Source of the DNA: Paragemmobacter kunshanensis
GTDB lineage: Bacteria > Pseudomonadota > Alphaproteobacteria > Rhodobacterales > Rhodobacteraceae
Length of the DNA stretch: 64,000 nt
Reading direction: 5' to 3'
Assembly: GCF_011059185.1 (NCBI RefSeq)
Contig: NZ_JAALFE010000011.1
Span: 89,870-153,869 of the forward strand
The notes beneath the pieces were generated by a model, which did no database searches, had not been told where the DNA came from, and saw only the letters and a program-made list of their open reading frames with translations. Shown here in pieces: positions 44,700-54,591 of the stretch. Both the position numbers and the translations under genes were made by a program. The stretch's first letter is position 1. Every line of letters starts with the position of its first letter.

Positions 44700-45638
44700 T
44701 CAGGTCTGCTTTTTGAACAGCGCGGTGATCAGCCCGACAGGGCCCGTCTGCCACCACATGAGGTGCCCCCGGTCCCGGCCCGACCGGCCAAGCCCCTGGG
44801 TGATGCGGTCCAGCACGATGGCCAGCATCACGATGCCAAGGCCGCCCACGATGGCCTTGCCCGCATCCAGCCGCCCCATGGCGCGCAGCACCTCGTTGCC
44901 CAGTCCCTTGACCGAGATCATCGAGGCGATCACCACCATCGACAGGCTGAGCATGATGGTCTGGTTCAGCCCGGCAAGGATCGTGGGCGTCGCCAGCGGC
45001 AGTTCGACCTTGCGCAGGATCTGGCCCGGCGAGGCGCCAAAGGCGCGCGCGGCTTCGACCACCGAAGGGTTCACCCCCCGGATGCCAAGCGAGGTCAGCC
45101 GCACCAGCGGCGGCAAGGCGAAGATGATCGTCACGATCACGCCCGAGACGTTGCCGATGCCGATCATCATCACCACGGGAACGAGATAGACGAAGGCGGG
45201 GATCGTCTGCATCGTGTCGAGAACGGGCCGGATGATCGCCTCGAACCTGTCGTTCTTGCCCGCCAGCACGCCCAGCGGCAGGCCGATGGCCACGCAGAGG
45301 ATGACCGAGGCGGTGACGATGGCCAGCGTCGTCATCGCAAGGCCCCAGGCCTCGGGTGCCAGAAGGCCGAGGATGCCAAGGCAGATCCCCACGACGATGG
45401 CACCGCGCCGCCCGGCAGCCTGCCAGGCGATCAGCACCAGGATCGCCAGCATCACCAGGGGCGGGATGGATTGCAGCGCATGTTCGATGCCCACGATCAC
45501 CGTTTCGAAGAAGCGCTTGATCGGCTGGATCAGTTCACGGTTGGAAATCGCCCATTGCTTGATCCCGTCCGCCCAGGTGGCGATGCCCAGATCGACCGAG
45601 GCAAAGGGGTTGAGCCAGTCGAATGCGGTATCGGCCAT
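44700..45638 (-). CDS. proW: Betaine ABC transporter permease
   Basis: A 312-residue permease with about six membrane segments. The EAA loop is EAARAFGASPGQILRKVELPLA, in the second half, typical of ProW. N-terminal DWLNPFASVDLGIATWADGIKQW resembles the cytoplasmic N terminus of ProW proteins. Its ATG overlaps the proV stop (TGATG at 45636-45640). Confidence 0.93.
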   Translation of the reverse strand: MADTAFDWLNPFASVDLGIATWADGIKQWAISNRELIQPIKRFFETVIVGIEHALQSIPPLVMLAILVLIAWQAAGRRGAIVVGICLGILGLLAPEAWGLAMTTLAIVTASVILCVAIGLPLGVLAGKNDRFEAIIRPVLDTMQTIPAFVYLVPVVMMIGIGNVSGVIVTIIFALPPLVRLTSLGIRGVNPSVVEAARAFGASPGQILRKVELPLATPTILAGLNQTIMLSLSMVVIASMISVKGLGNEVLRAMGRLDAGKAIVGGLGIVMLAIVLDRITQGLGRSGRDRGHLMWWQTGPVGLITALFKKQT

Positions 45639-46705
45639 CAGGCAGCCCTTTCCTCGTCGCGTCCCTGGATGCCGCGCAGAAGCGCGCGCTTGGTCACCAC
45701 GCCCACGGCTGCGCCATCGGCGGCGATCAGGATCGGGTGATCGGTGCCGACGGCGAGGTCGACCAGTTCGTTCAGCTTGCAGCCCGGCTTGCCGACAGGC
45801 CATGCAGAGGTGTCCTGCGGCCCGTGCGCCTGCACATAGGCGGCCAGCGGCTGCATGATGCGCGCTGCGGTTACGAGGTCCAGCTTCGAGATGCCAGCCA
45901 CGAAATCGGCCACATAGTCATCCGCAGGCCGGGTGACGATCTCTTCGGGCGTGCCGATCTGCACCAGAACCCCGTCCTTCATGATGGCGATGCGGTCGCC
46001 GATGCGGATCGCCTCATCGAGGTCATGGGTGATGAAGACGGTCGTCTTGTGCAGTTCCGCCGACAATTCCATGAACGTGCCCTGCAACTGCCGCCGGATC
46101 AGCGGATCGAGGGCGGAAAAGGGTTCATCCATCAGAAGGATCGTCGGATCCGCCGCGAGCGCACGCGCCAGCCCCACGCGCTGCTGCATGCCGCCCGACA
46201 GTTCGTCGGGATACTTCCGGTCCCAGCCCGTCAGATCCACCATGTCGATGGCACGGGCGGCGACCCTTGCCCTCTCGGCCTCGGCCACGCCGCGCACTTC
46301 CAGCGAAAAGGCCACGTTATCGCGCACCGTCCGATGCGGCATCAGCGCCATGGACTGGAACACCATGCCGATCTTTTCCGCCCGCAGGCGGCGCAGCGCC
46401 TCGGGGTTCATGGCATTGACGTTCTGGCCTTCGATGAAGACCGCGCCCGAGGTCGGCTCGATCAGCCGGTTGATGTGGCGGATCAGCGTCGACTTGCCCG
46501 AACCGGACAGGCCCATGATGCAGAAGATCTCGCCCCGACCCACGCTGAAGCTGGCATCCTGCACGCCCACCACGCAGTCGAACTTTTCACGGATGTCCTT
46601 CTTGGAAAGACCATCCCTGCGCACGGCTTCCATCGCCTGACGCGACTTGTCGCCGAAGATCTTCCAGATCCCTTCGCAACGGATGACGTCCTCTTGGTCG
46701 GTCAT
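45638..46705 (-). CDS. proV: Betaine ABC transporter ATP-binding protein
   Basis: A 355-residue ATPase: Walker [12 protein letters not shown] (about 64-74), MVFQSMALMPHRTV, signature ELSGGMQQRVGLARAL, Walker B ILLMDEPFSALDP and H-loop VFITHDLDEAIRIGD. A C-terminal segment (about 285-350) with CBS-like character is present, as in ProV/OpuAA. It is the first gene of proVWX and divergent from the GntR-family gene. Confidence 0.94.
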   Translation of the reverse strand: MTDQEDVIRCEGIWKIFGDKSRQAMEAVRRDGLSKKDIREKFDCVVGVQDASFSVGRGEIFCIMGLSGSGKSTLIRHINRLIEPTSGAVFIEGQNVNAMNPEALRRLRAEKIGMVFQSMALMPHRTVRDNVAFSLEVRGVAEAERARVAARAIDMVDLTGWDRKYPDELSGGMQQRVGLARALAADPTILLMDEPFSALDPLIRRQLQGTFMELSAELHKTTVFITHDLDEAIRIGDRIAIMKDGVLVQIGTPEEIVTRPADDYVADFVAGISKLDLVTAARIMQPLAAYVQAHGPQDTSAWPVGKPGCKLNELVDLAVGTDHPILIAADGAAVGVVTKRALLRGIQGRDEERAA

Positions 46706-46841
46706 TCGGATTCTCCCCTGTTAACAGACTACAAACATAAAACTTCATAGTAGACAATATGTATTTTATTCGCCTACACAGAAGACACGCTACCTGATTC
46801 ACAGCGCGAAAGCCGTTTGTGTCAGGGACAGGAGAGCCGTC
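46706..46841. promoter_or_regulatory. AT-rich divergent promoter region with a TNGT-NN-ACNA-type operator
   Basis: A conspicuously A/T-rich gap between proV and the GntR/FCD gene. TAGTAGACAA at 46748-46757, read on the minus strand, is TTGTCTACTA, fitting the T-N-G-T-N(0-3)-A-C-N-A consensus bound by FadR-subfamily GntR regulators. This makes it the likely autoregulatory and perhaps shared operator for both directions. Confidence 0.5.
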
Positions 46842-47546
46842 TTGGAAGCCGAGAGCCGCAGCAGGAAAACGATCTGTGCCGAGGACTTGCGCCGCAAGAT
46901 CCTGACGCAGCACCTTGAGCCGGGCACCTATCTGGACGAGACGGAACTGTCTGAATCCTATGGCATTTCCCGCCCCCCCCTGCGTGAGGTGCTGCGGCAG
47001 CTGGCGGGCGAAGGCTATGTCCTCCTGATCGAGAATCGCGGCGCCCAGGTCGCACCGATGACGCACAAGACCCTGCGCAACTTCTTTGTCGCGGCCCCGA
47101 TGATCTATGCGGGCGTCACGCGGCTGGCCGCCGAACATGCGACCACCGCCCAGTTGGACCGGCTGAAGCAGGTGCAGATGGCCTTCCGCGCCGCGATCCG
47201 CACCGGCAATGCCGCCGACCGCGCGCTGGAGAACGAGCGTTTCCATTCCGTCATCGGCGAGATGGCCGACAACGAATTCCTCATGCCCAGCCTGCGGCGG
47301 CTGCTGATCGACCATACCCGCATCGGCATGACCTTCTACAATCCCCGCCGCGCACATCTGGCGGAAACCCAGTCCATCGCCGCCGATCAGCATGACGAAT
47401 TCATCGCCCTGATCGAGGCGGGCGATGCCGATGCCGCGGCCGATCTTGCCGTGGCGCATTGGGAATTGTCGCGCGCGCAGATCGAAAGCTACGTCGCGCC
47501 GGAAAGCATGCAGATCCCCCTCGGCCGTGCGCCCGGGGCCAGATAG
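46842..47546 (+). CDS. GntR-family regulator with FCD ligand domain
   Basis: A 234-residue regulator with a winged helix (about 8-75; YLDETELSESYGISRPPLRE is the recognition part) and an FCD helical effector domain (about 90-220), with E/H ligands in ENERFHSVIGEMADNE and DQHDEFIALI. TTG 46842 is chosen: GGACAGGAGAG ends about 5 bp before it and no suitable ATG is available. It heads the plus-strand operon of DapA-like lyase, aldehyde dehydrogenase and following genes, and is probably its regulator. Confidence 0.87.
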   Translation: MEAESRSRKTICAEDLRRKILTQHLEPGTYLDETELSESYGISRPPLREVLRQLAGEGYVLLIENRGAQVAPMTHKTLRNFFVAAPMIYAGVTRLAAEHATTAQLDRLKQVQMAFRAAIRTGNAADRALENERFHSVIGEMADNEFLMPSLRRLLIDHTRIGMTFYNPRRAHLAETQSIAADQHDEFIALIEAGDADAAADLAVAHWELSRAQIESYVAPESMQIPLGRAPGAR

Positions 47547-47560
47547 GAACAAGGAACGCC

Positions 47561-48463
47561 ATGAGGTTCGAAGGCATCTACACGCCCGTCATCACCCCCC
47601 ACCGGGAAGACGGCTCCATCGACCGCGATGCCTTTGCGGCCCAGATCGACTGGCTGATCGAAGCAGGCGTGCATGGCCTGATCAATGGCGGATCGACCGG
47701 GGAATACTATGCCCAGTCGATGGAAGAGCGGCTTGAGATGGCCACCCTCGCCCGCGAACTGACGCGGGGCCGGGTGCATCTGATGGTGGGCACGGTGGCG
47801 ATCCGGCTGGAGGATTCCCTCACCATGGCGGAACATGCGGCCAGGATCGGGGCGGACAGCATCCTTGTCGGGTCGCCGCCCTATTCGGTGCCGACGGAAC
47901 AGGAAAACGCGCTGAACGCGCTGGCGATCGACCGCGCGGCGGACCTTCCCATCATGCTTTACAACTATCCCGGCCGCATGGGCATCAACATGGGCGAGGA
48001 CTTCCTCGACCGCGTCGGCAGGTCGCGCAACTTCTGCGCCATCAAGGAAAGCTCGGGCGACATCAACCGCGTGCATCTGCTGGCGCGCGACTATCCGCAT
48101 GTCCAGATGTCCTGCGGGATGGACGATCAGGCGCTGGAATTCTTCGCCTGGGGCGCGCGAAGCTGGGTCTGCGGCGGGTCGAATTTCCTGGCGAAGGAAC
48201 ACCTGGCCCTCTGGCGCGCTTGCGCGGTGGAGGGCGATTTCGCCAAGGGGCGGCGCATCATGTCGGCCATGATGCCCCTGATGCGGGTGCTGGAACAGGG
48301 CGGCAAGTTCATCCAGTGCATCAAGCACGGCTGCGAGATGCGGGGCCAATACGCAGGCCCGCCGCGCCCGCCCCTGAAGGGGCTGAACAAGGACGACAAG
48401 CGGCAACTGGAACAGGTGGTGCGCGTGCTGCAACGCACCGTGGCCGAGATCGAGGCGGAGTAA
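47561..48463 (+). CDS. DapA-family lyase/deaminase (possible hydroxyproline-pathway HypD-like)
   Basis: A 300-residue class I aldolase-fold protein. It has GGSTGEYYAQS (about residues 46-56, the substrate-carboxylate loop), Tyr in LYNYPGRMG (about 135) and the Schiff-base Lys in CAIKESSGD (about 163). The family includes dihydrodipicolinate synthase and the deaminase that turns pyrroline-4-hydroxy-2-carboxylate into 2-oxoglutarate semialdehyde. The next gene being an aldehyde dehydrogenase and the presence of racemase/oxidase genes favour the deaminase over lysine synthesis; this is inference. AAGGAAC precedes the ATG. Confidence 0.85.
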   Translation: MRFEGIYTPVITPHREDGSIDRDAFAAQIDWLIEAGVHGLINGGSTGEYYAQSMEERLEMATLARELTRGRVHLMVGTVAIRLEDSLTMAEHAARIGADSILVGSPPYSVPTEQENALNALAIDRAADLPIMLYNYPGRMGINMGEDFLDRVGRSRNFCAIKESSGDINRVHLLARDYPHVQMSCGMDDQALEFFAWGARSWVCGGSNFLAKEHLALWRACAVEGDFAKGRRIMSAMMPLMRVLEQGGKFIQCIKHGCEMRGQYAGPPRPPLKGLNKDDKRQLEQVVRVLQRTVAEIEAE

Positions 48464-48467
48464 GACG

Positions 48468-49964
48468 ATGACCCTTCTGACAACCGAAGAATACAAGGCC
48501 ATCGCCAAGGGTCTGACCTTCCCGACGCAAGCCTTCATCGACGGCAGCTTCCGCCCTGCCCTTTCCGGCAAGACCTTCGACACGGTCAATCCCGCCACGG
48601 GCGAGGTGCTGGCGCGTGTCGCATCCTGCGACGCCGCGGACGTGGACCTTGCCGCGCAGAAGGCCCGCGACGCCTTCGAGGATGGCCGCTGGTCCCGCCT
48701 GCACCCGCGCGACCGGAAAGAGGTGCTGATCAGGCTGGCAAAGCTGATCAAGCGCAACGCCCGCGAACTCGCCGTCATGGAAAGCCTCGACAGTGGCAAG
48801 ACCATCTTTGACTGCGAACAGGTGGACCTTCCCGAAACCATCCACTGCCTGACATGGCATGCGGAACTGATCGACAAGATCTATGATCAGGTCGCCCCCG
48901 CCTCGGACAACCACATCGCCATGATCCTGCGTGAACCCGTGGGTGTGGTGGGCCTCGTCCTGCCGTGGAACTTTCCACTTCTGATGCTTGCATGGAAAAT
49001 CGGCCCTGCATTGGCGGCGGGCTGTTCGGTGATCGTGAAGCCGGCGCTGGAAACCTCGCTCACCACGCTGCGCGTCGCCGAACTGGCGATGGAGGCAGGG
49101 ATCCCGGCGGGCGTGTTCAACGTGTTGCCGGGCGGCGGGGCCGAGGTGGGCGAACCCATCGGCCGGCACATGGACATTGACGCGGTTTCCTTCACCGGGT
49201 CCACCGCGACGGGCCGCCGCTTCCTGCGCTATGCAGCCGAGTCCAACATGAAGGAAGTCACGCTGGAAATGGGCGGCAAGAACCCCGCCGTGGTTCTGGA
49301 CGATGCCGAGAACCTGGATCGCGTCGCCGCCCATATCGTGAACGGGGCCTTCTGGAACATGGGCGAGAACTGCTCGGCCACCTCCCGCCTGATCGTGCAG
49401 CGGGGCGTGAAGGACGCGCTTCTGGACCGCATCAAGGCGCACCTGCGCGAATGGCCGATGGGCGACCCGCTGGATCCCGTCAACCGCGTGGGCGCGCTGG
49501 TCAGCCGGGCGCATTTCGACAAGGTGGCCTCCTACCTGTCGAAAGGGCCCAAGGTCGTCATGGGCGGCAAGGCCGAAGGCGGTTTCGTTGAACCCACCAT
49601 CCTCGACGTCACCGACCGCGCGGCGAAACAGGCGCGCGAGGAAATCTTCGGCCCCGTCCTGTCAGTCCTGACCGTGGACAGCCTTGACGAGGCCATCGCG
49701 CTGGCCAATGACACGGAATACGGCCTCGCCGCCTCGATCTTCACGGCGAATGTCAAACGTGCCATCCGTGGCGCGCGGGCGATCCGCGCCGGAACCGTCA
49801 CCGTGAACAGCTTCGGCGAAGGCGACATCTCCACCCCCTTCGGCGGGTTCAAGGCCTCGGGCTTCGGGGGCCGCGACAATGGCATCCATGCGCATGACCA
49901 GTATACCCAGATCAAGACCATCTGGGTCGATCTGGCCGATGACGGCGACGCGGCGGTGGCCTGA
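48468..49964 (+). CDS. NAD(P)-dependent aldehyde dehydrogenase
   Basis: A 498-residue ALDH. It has LPWNFPLLMLAWKIGPALAAG (about 164-184), catalytic Glu in TLEMGGKNP (about 265), the cysteine nucleophile in MGENCSATSRL (about 302) and the EEIFGPVLSV block near 392. The tail GRDNGIHAHDQYTQIKTIWV resembles gamma-glutamyl-aminobutyraldehyde and betaine-aldehyde dehydrogenases. In context, oxidation of 2-oxoglutarate semialdehyde is the likely role, but other semialdehydes are possible. It starts 4 bp after the DapA-like gene; its stop overlaps the next ATG. Confidence 0.9.
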   Translation: MTLLTTEEYKAIAKGLTFPTQAFIDGSFRPALSGKTFDTVNPATGEVLARVASCDAADVDLAAQKARDAFEDGRWSRLHPRDRKEVLIRLAKLIKRNARELAVMESLDSGKTIFDCEQVDLPETIHCLTWHAELIDKIYDQVAPASDNHIAMILREPVGVVGLVLPWNFPLLMLAWKIGPALAAGCSVIVKPALETSLTTLRVAELAMEAGIPAGVFNVLPGGGAEVGEPIGRHMDIDAVSFTGSTATGRRFLRYAAESNMKEVTLEMGGKNPAVVLDDAENLDRVAAHIVNGAFWNMGENCSATSRLIVQRGVKDALLDRIKAHLREWPMGDPLDPVNRVGALVSRAHFDKVASYLSKGPKVVMGGKAEGGFVEPTILDVTDRAAKQAREEIFGPVLSVLTVDSLDEAIALANDTEYGLAASIFTANVKRAIRGARAIRAGTVTVNSFGEGDISTPFGGFKASGFGGRDNGIHAHDQYTQIKTIWVDLADDGDAAVA

Positions 49965-50731
49965 TGGCACGGATCGGCTTTCTCGGCACGGGAGAGATCG
50001 CCTCGGCCCTGCTGCGGGCCTTGCAGGGCCAGGGGCACAGCTTCCTGATCTCGCCCCGCAATGCGGCGGTGGCGGCGGCGCTGGCCGAACTGCCGGAGGT
50101 GCGCATCGCCCCCAACGAAAGGGTGGTGGAGGGATCGGATATCGTCTTCCTCTGCCTGCTGGCGCGTGTCGCGGAGGACGTGCTGCCCGGCCTGCCCTTC
50201 CGCCAAGGCCAGAGCGTGATTTCGGTGATGGTGGACGCGCCCCTTGCCATGCTTCGCCGCCTCTGCGCGCCTGCCACCGACATCGCGATCACCATTCCGC
50301 TGCCCCCCATCGTCGATGGGGGCTGCCCCCTGCCCGTCTATCCGCCCTCCCCCGTGCTTGAGGCGCTGTTCGGCGCGCGCAACCCCGTCCTTGCCGTGCC
50401 GGACGAAGAGGCACTTCAGGCCCATCTGGGGGTATCGGCCCTCTGCTCGCCGATCCTTGACCAGTTGCAGGCCGCAGCGGGATGGCTGGCGGGTTTCACC
50501 GGCGATCCGGCCGGGGCCGAGGCCCATGTCGCCGCCATGATCCGCTGCTATCTTCCCGCCCGCGCGCAGGGCGGCGAATTGGCCGAGGCGCTGCGCAAGC
50601 TTTCGACCGAGGGCGGATTGAACGCCACGCTGCGGGCCGCGATGGCGCCCGCCAAGGCCGACCTGATCCGCGGGCTGGACAGCTTTCGCCCGCGGCTTGG
50701 CCTGACCCGCGGCACCGGGGATCCGGAATGA
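49964..50731 (+). CDS. ProC-like NAD(P)-binding reductase
   Basis: A 255-residue protein with an N-terminal Rossmann motif IGFLGTGEIASALL (residues 4-17) and a pyrroline-5-carboxylate reductase-type layout: a nucleotide domain to about 150, then a helical dimerisation domain. It is shorter than ProC (about 270), and the NAD(P)-loop continuation ISPRNAA may favour NADPH. In this operon a reductase acting on a pyrroline-carboxylate intermediate is plausible. Coupled to ALDH (TGATG) and to the next gene (ATGA at 50728-50731). Confidence 0.72.
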   Translation: MARIGFLGTGEIASALLRALQGQGHSFLISPRNAAVAAALAELPEVRIAPNERVVEGSDIVFLCLLARVAEDVLPGLPFRQGQSVISVMVDAPLAMLRRLCAPATDIAITIPLPPIVDGGCPLPVYPPSPVLEALFGARNPVLAVPDEEALQAHLGVSALCSPILDQLQAAAGWLAGFTGDPAGAEAHVAAMIRCYLPARAQGGELAEALRKLSTEGGLNATLRAAMAPAKADLIRGLDSFRPRLGLTRGTGDPE

Positions 50732-52068
50732 CCCTGCATCAGGCCCGCAGGACACCTTCGCAGAAGGGCACGGCCGCCTGGTCGGCCATCCTGCCCGGGC
50801 AGCCCGCCCCGATCCCGTTGCAGGGCGACATGACCGCCGATTTCGCCATCATCGGCGGCGGTTTTGCGGGCCTGTCCGCCGCGCAGGCCCTGCGCGCGCT
50901 GAACCCCGGCGCGCGGATCGCGGTGCTGGAGGCGGGCCGACTGGCCGAAGGGGCATCAGGGCGCAATTCCGGCTTCATGATCGACCTGCCACACGAACTG
51001 ACCTCGGACGATTATGCCGGCCATGGCGACGATCGCGCGATGATCGCGCTGAACCGTCAGGCCATCGCCTTTGCCGCCCGCGCGGTCGAGGAATTCGGGA
51101 TCGACCCGAACTTCTTTGATCCGGCTGGCAAGATCAATGGCGCGGCCAGCGAGGCGGCGGATGCGCTGAACCGCTCCTATGCCCGGCATCTGGCAGGGCT
51201 GGGCGAAGCCAGCCAGCACCTTGACGCGCAGGCCATGGCCGAGGTGACGGGCAGCAGGCATTATGTCTCGGGGCTTTACACGCCCGGCACGGTGATGCTG
51301 CAACCGGCGGGATATATCCGGGGCCTGGGCGAAGGGCTGCGCCGCGCGGGGGTCGTGGTCTGCGAACGAACCCCCGTCACCGCGATCAGCCGTCAGGGCG
51401 CGGGCTGGCAGATCGCCACCCCCGCGGGGCGCGTCAGCGCCGGGCGGGTGATCCTTGCCAATAACGGCCATCTGGAAAGCTTTGGCTTTGCCCGCAACCG
51501 GCTGATGCATGTTTTCCTCTATGCCTCGATGACGGGCGAACTGGATGCCTCGGCGCAAAGGGCCCTTGGCGGACAGCCGCGATGGGGGGTCACGCCCGCG
51601 GATCCGATGGGAACCACCATGCGCCGGATCGACACAGGCCAGGGCGGCCACCGCATCATCACCCGCACCTGCGCCAGCTTCGAGCCGGGGATGGAGCCGA
51701 CAGGCGCCACCCTGAAGCGCGCCGCCGCCGTGCATCGCCGCAAATTCGCGGACCGTTTTCCGCAACTGCGCGGCATGGCGATGGAATACACCTGGGCCGG
51801 GCATCTGTGCCTGACGAAGAACGCGGTCTCTCTCATGCGCGAACTTGAACCGGGCCTCTATGCCGCCGCCGTCTGCAACGGGCTTGGCACCGCGCGCAGC
51901 ACGCTGACCGGGATCGCCGCCGCCGAACTTGCCAGCGGCCGGCAAAGCGCGCTGACGGCGCATTTCCTGTCCGAGCCGGACCCCGCCCGCCTGCCGCCGG
52001 AACCGCTTTCCACCCTGGGCGCGACCCTTTATCTGCGCTGGAAGGAATGGCGCGCGGGACGGGAATAG
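50728..52068 (+). CDS. FAD-dependent D-amino acid/amine oxidoreductase (DAO family)
   Basis: A 446-residue flavoprotein. The dinucleotide-binding motif is [17 protein letters not shown] (about 38-54), followed by [18 protein letters not shown], the DAO/PuuB-type signature, and a C-terminal [17 protein letters not shown] / [12 protein letters not shown] region closing the FAD site. Related enzymes oxidise gamma-glutamylputrescine, sarcosine-like amines or D-hydroxyproline. With a proline racemase-family gene 4 bp downstream and a DapA-like deaminase upstream, oxidation of cis-4-hydroxy-D-proline or an N-methylated relative is the preferred guess. Confidence 0.85.
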   Translation: MTLHQARRTPSQKGTAAWSAILPGQPAPIPLQGDMTADFAIIGGGFAGLSAAQALRALNPGARIAVLEAGRLAEGASGRNSGFMIDLPHELTSDDYAGHGDDRAMIALNRQAIAFAARAVEEFGIDPNFFDPAGKINGAASEAADALNRSYARHLAGLGEASQHLDAQAMAEVTGSRHYVSGLYTPGTVMLQPAGYIRGLGEGLRRAGVVVCERTPVTAISRQGAGWQIATPAGRVSAGRVILANNGHLESFGFARNRLMHVFLYASMTGELDASAQRALGGQPRWGVTPADPMGTTMRRIDTGQGGHRIITRTCASFEPGMEPTGATLKRAAAVHRRKFADRFPQLRGMAMEYTWAGHLCLTKNAVSLMRELEPGLYAAAVCNGLGTARSTLTGIAAAELASGRQSALTAHFLSEPDPARLPPEPLSTLGATLYLRWKEWRAGRE

Positions 52069-52072
52069 GGGC

Positions 52073-53101
52073 ATGCAGACCGGCAGGATCATCCATGTCA
52101 TCTCGGCCCATGCCGAGGGCGAGGTCGGCGATGTGATCGTGGGTGGCGTGGCCCCGCCGCCCGGGGCCACGCTCTGGGACCAGTCGCGCTTCATCGCCCG
52201 CGACGGCAGGCTTCGGAACTTCGTGCTGAACGAACCGCGCGGCGGGGTCTTTCGCCATGTGAACCTGCTGGTGCCGCCGAAACATCCCGATGCGGCGGCG
52301 GCCTTCATCATAATGGAACCCGAAGACACGCCGCCCATGTCCGGCTCCAACTCCATCTGCGTGGCCACCGTCCTGCTGGATGCAGGCATCCTGCCCATGC
52401 AGGAACCCGTGACCGAATTCCTGCTGGAGGCCCCCGGCGGCCTTGTGAAGGTGCGTGCCGAATGCGCGGGCGGCAAGGCACGGCGGATCTTCGTGCAGAA
52501 CCTGCCCAGCTTCGCCCAGAAGATCGGCGTCCCGCTTGAAGTGGAAGGCCTGGGCACGCTGAGCGTGGACACGGCCTTTGGCGGCGACAGTTTCGTGATG
52601 GTGGATGCGCAGGCGCTTGGCTTTTCGCTCACCCCGGACGAGGCGCATGATCTGGCCGTGCTGGGCGCGCGGATCGCGAAGGCGGGGACCGAGGCGCTGG
52701 GTTTCCACCACCCCACCAATCCCGACTGGCGGCATTTCTCCTTCTGCCAGTTCGCCGGGCCGTTGGAACGCGGGCCAGAGGGCCTGCGCATGGGTTCTGC
52801 CGTGGCGATCCAGCCGGGCAAGATCGACCGCTCGCCCACCGGCACGGCCCTTTCGGCGCGGATGGCGCTGTTGCATGCCAGGGGGCTGATGGGGCTGGAT
52901 GACCGGCTGACACAGGTCTCGCTCATCGGCTCCACCTTCACCGGGCGCATCCTTGGCACCACGATGCTGGGCGATCTTCCCGCCATCCTGCCCGAGATCA
53001 GCGGGCGGGGCTGGATCACCGGCATCCATCAGCACATGCTGGACCCGACCGATCCCTGGCCCGAAGGCTATCGCCTGTCCGATACATGGGGCGCGCGATA
53101 G
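52073..53101 (+). CDS. Proline racemase-superfamily enzyme with Ser90/Thr256 in place of both catalytic cysteines
   Basis: A 342-residue member of the proline racemase family. The first active-site position lies in [10 protein letters not shown]: Ser90 replaces the Cys of the MCGHG motif. The second lies in DRSPTGTAL: Thr256 replaces the Cys of the SPCGTG motif. Racemases and 4-hydroxyproline epimerases use Cys/Cys or Ser/Cys; Thr at the second position is associated with trans-3-hydroxy-L-proline dehydratase. A dehydratase is therefore more likely than an epimerase. It is the last gene of the GntR-headed operon, converging with the SDR pair. Confidence 0.87.
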   Translation: MQTGRIIHVISAHAEGEVGDVIVGGVAPPPGATLWDQSRFIARDGRLRNFVLNEPRGGVFRHVNLLVPPKHPDAAAAFIIMEPEDTPPMSGSNSICVATVLLDAGILPMQEPVTEFLLEAPGGLVKVRAECAGGKARRIFVQNLPSFAQKIGVPLEVEGLGTLSVDTAFGGDSFVMVDAQALGFSLTPDEAHDLAVLGARIAKAGTEALGFHHPTNPDWRHFSFCQFAGPLERGPEGLRMGSAVAIQPGKIDRSPTGTALSARMALLHARGLMGLDDRLTQVSLIGSTFTGRILGTTMLGDLPAILPEISGRGWITGIHQHMLDPTDPWPEGYRLSDTWGAR

Positions 53102-53116
53102 GGCGGCGGCGCGCCT

Positions 53117-53851
53117 TCAGGGCAGGCTCAGCTTGGCCATGCGCCCGCCATCCACCGTCCAGACCTGGCCTGTCACGAAGCCCGCCTCCTCCGATCCAAG
53201 CCAGGCCACCAGCGCCGCCACCTCTTCCGGCCGCCCCGTCCGGCCGACCGGGTGTATGCGGCCGATATCGCGGCGAAAGGCCACGGGATCGGGCATCGCC
53301 TCGATGAAGCCGACATTCAGATCCGTGTCGATCCAGCCCGGCGCCACGGCATTGCAGCGGATCCCTTCGCCGCCGTGATCCACCGCAATGGCCCGCGTCA
53401 GCCCGTGCAACCCGGCCTTTGACGCGCAATAGGCCGCGTGTTGCGGGTTCGATCCCAGCCCCTCGATGGAGCCGATATTGACGATGGCCCCGCGCACCGC
53501 CCGCAGATGCGGCAGCGCCGCCCGGATCAGCAGGAAGGGCGCGGTCAGGTTGACGGTGATCGTCCGTTCCCAATCGGCAAGCGGCATGTCCTCCGCCCGC
53601 GCCTCCTGCATGACGCCCGCATTGTTCACCAGCAGATCCAGCCGCCCTGCGCGGGCGATGACCGTGGCCACCACCTGCGCCGGGCTGGCGGTATCGGTGA
53701 AATCGGCCTCGATCGCCTCAAAGCCCGCATCCCTGCCGCGCTGCGCGGTAAAGACGCGCGCGCCCTCCTCCGCCAGCCGCCGCGCGATGGCCTGCCCGAT
53801 GCCGCTGCGCCCACCGGTGACCAGCGCGACCTTTCCCGAAAAGCGCGTCAT
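53117..53851 (-). CDS. Short-chain dehydrogenase/reductase (SDR), first of two
   Basis: A 244-residue classical SDR with the [12 protein letters not shown] cofactor motif (about 12-23), NNAGV (about 76), Ser in NIGSIEGLG and the YCASK catalytic pair Y-x3-K (about 149-153), ending in the family tail TVDGGRMA. Its ATG overlaps the stop of the second SDR (ATGA at 53848-53851), so both are translated together. Substrate unknown; the neighbourhood suggests hydroxy-amino or hydroxy-acid intermediates. Confidence 0.9.
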   Translation of the reverse strand: MTRFSGKVALVTGGRSGIGQAIARRLAEEGARVFTAQRGRDAGFEAIEADFTDTASPAQVVATVIARAGRLDLLVNNAGVMQEARAEDMPLADWERTITVNLTAPFLLIRAALPHLRAVRGAIVNIGSIEGLGSNPQHAAYCASKAGLHGLTRAIAVDHGGEGIRCNAVAPGWIDTDLNVGFIEAMPDPVAFRRDIGRIHPVGRTGRPEEVAALVAWLGSEEAGFVTGQVWTVDGGRMAKLSLP

Positions 53852-54582
53852 TTGACGGGCTTCCCGCCATTCACCTCGACCACCGCCCCCACCATGTAGC
53901 GCGCGGCGTCAGAGGCGAGGAAGAGGATCACATCGGCGATATCCTCGGGCTCTGCGATGCGCCCCAGGGGCACGGTCCGGCCCAGTTCCGCCACCGCCGT
54001 ATCGGGATCGAAGCCGCGCCGCGCAAAGCCCGTGCGCAGCATCGGGGTGTTCACCTCGTTCGGGGCGACGGCATTGATGCGGATGCCCTGATGCGCATGA
54101 TCCATCCCCATGCATTGCGTGAGCGAGGCGATGGCCGCCTTCGTCATGCAATAGACGGCATGACCCGGGCCGGGGCGCAGCCCCCAGCAGGAGGCGACAT
54201 TGATGATGGCCCCGCCGCCCTGCCCCGCCATGATCGGGATGGCCGCGCGGCTGATGCGGAAGGGGGCCTGGACATTGACGCCGACCGACAGATCCCAGTC
54301 GTCATCGCCGGTCTCGGTGACCGTGCCGCGCGTGATGACGCCCGCATTGTTCACGACGATGTCCAGCCGCCCCAGCGCCCGTGCCGCCGCCGCGGCCAGC
54401 CCGTCGGCATAACCCGCGTCCAGCAGGTTGCCATCCAGATGCGCCTCGGCCTCGATCCCGGCGGTGTCGCGGTCGGCCACGGCCACGCGGGCCCCTTGCG
54501 CCCGAAGCGCGCGCACCACCGCCGCCCCGATCCCGCCCGCAGCCCCCGTGACCAGCGCTGTCTTTCCTGCAAATTCCATCAT
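53848..54582 (-). CDS. Short-chain dehydrogenase/reductase (SDR), second of two
   Basis: A 244-residue classical [15 protein letters not shown] (about 13-24), NNAGVITRG, Ser in NVASCWGLR and YCMTK (Y-x3-K, about 148-152), tail [10 protein letters not shown]. It lies 9 bp downstream of the HpbD-like epimerase gene on the same strand and is coupled to the other SDR, making a three-gene unit. The two SDRs are clearly different sequences rather than a recent duplication. Confidence 0.9.
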   Translation of the reverse strand: MMEFAGKTALVTGAAGGIGAAVVRALRAQGARVAVADRDTAGIEAEAHLDGNLLDAGYADGLAAAAARALGRLDIVVNNAGVITRGTVTETGDDDWDLSVGVNVQAPFRISRAAIPIMAGQGGGAIINVASCWGLRPGPGHAVYCMTKAAIASLTQCMGMDHAHQGIRINAVAPNEVNTPMLRTGFARRGFDPDTAVAELGRTVPLGRIAEPEDIADVILFLASDAARYMVGAVVEVNGGKPVK

Positions 54583-54591
54583 CCGATCCCC

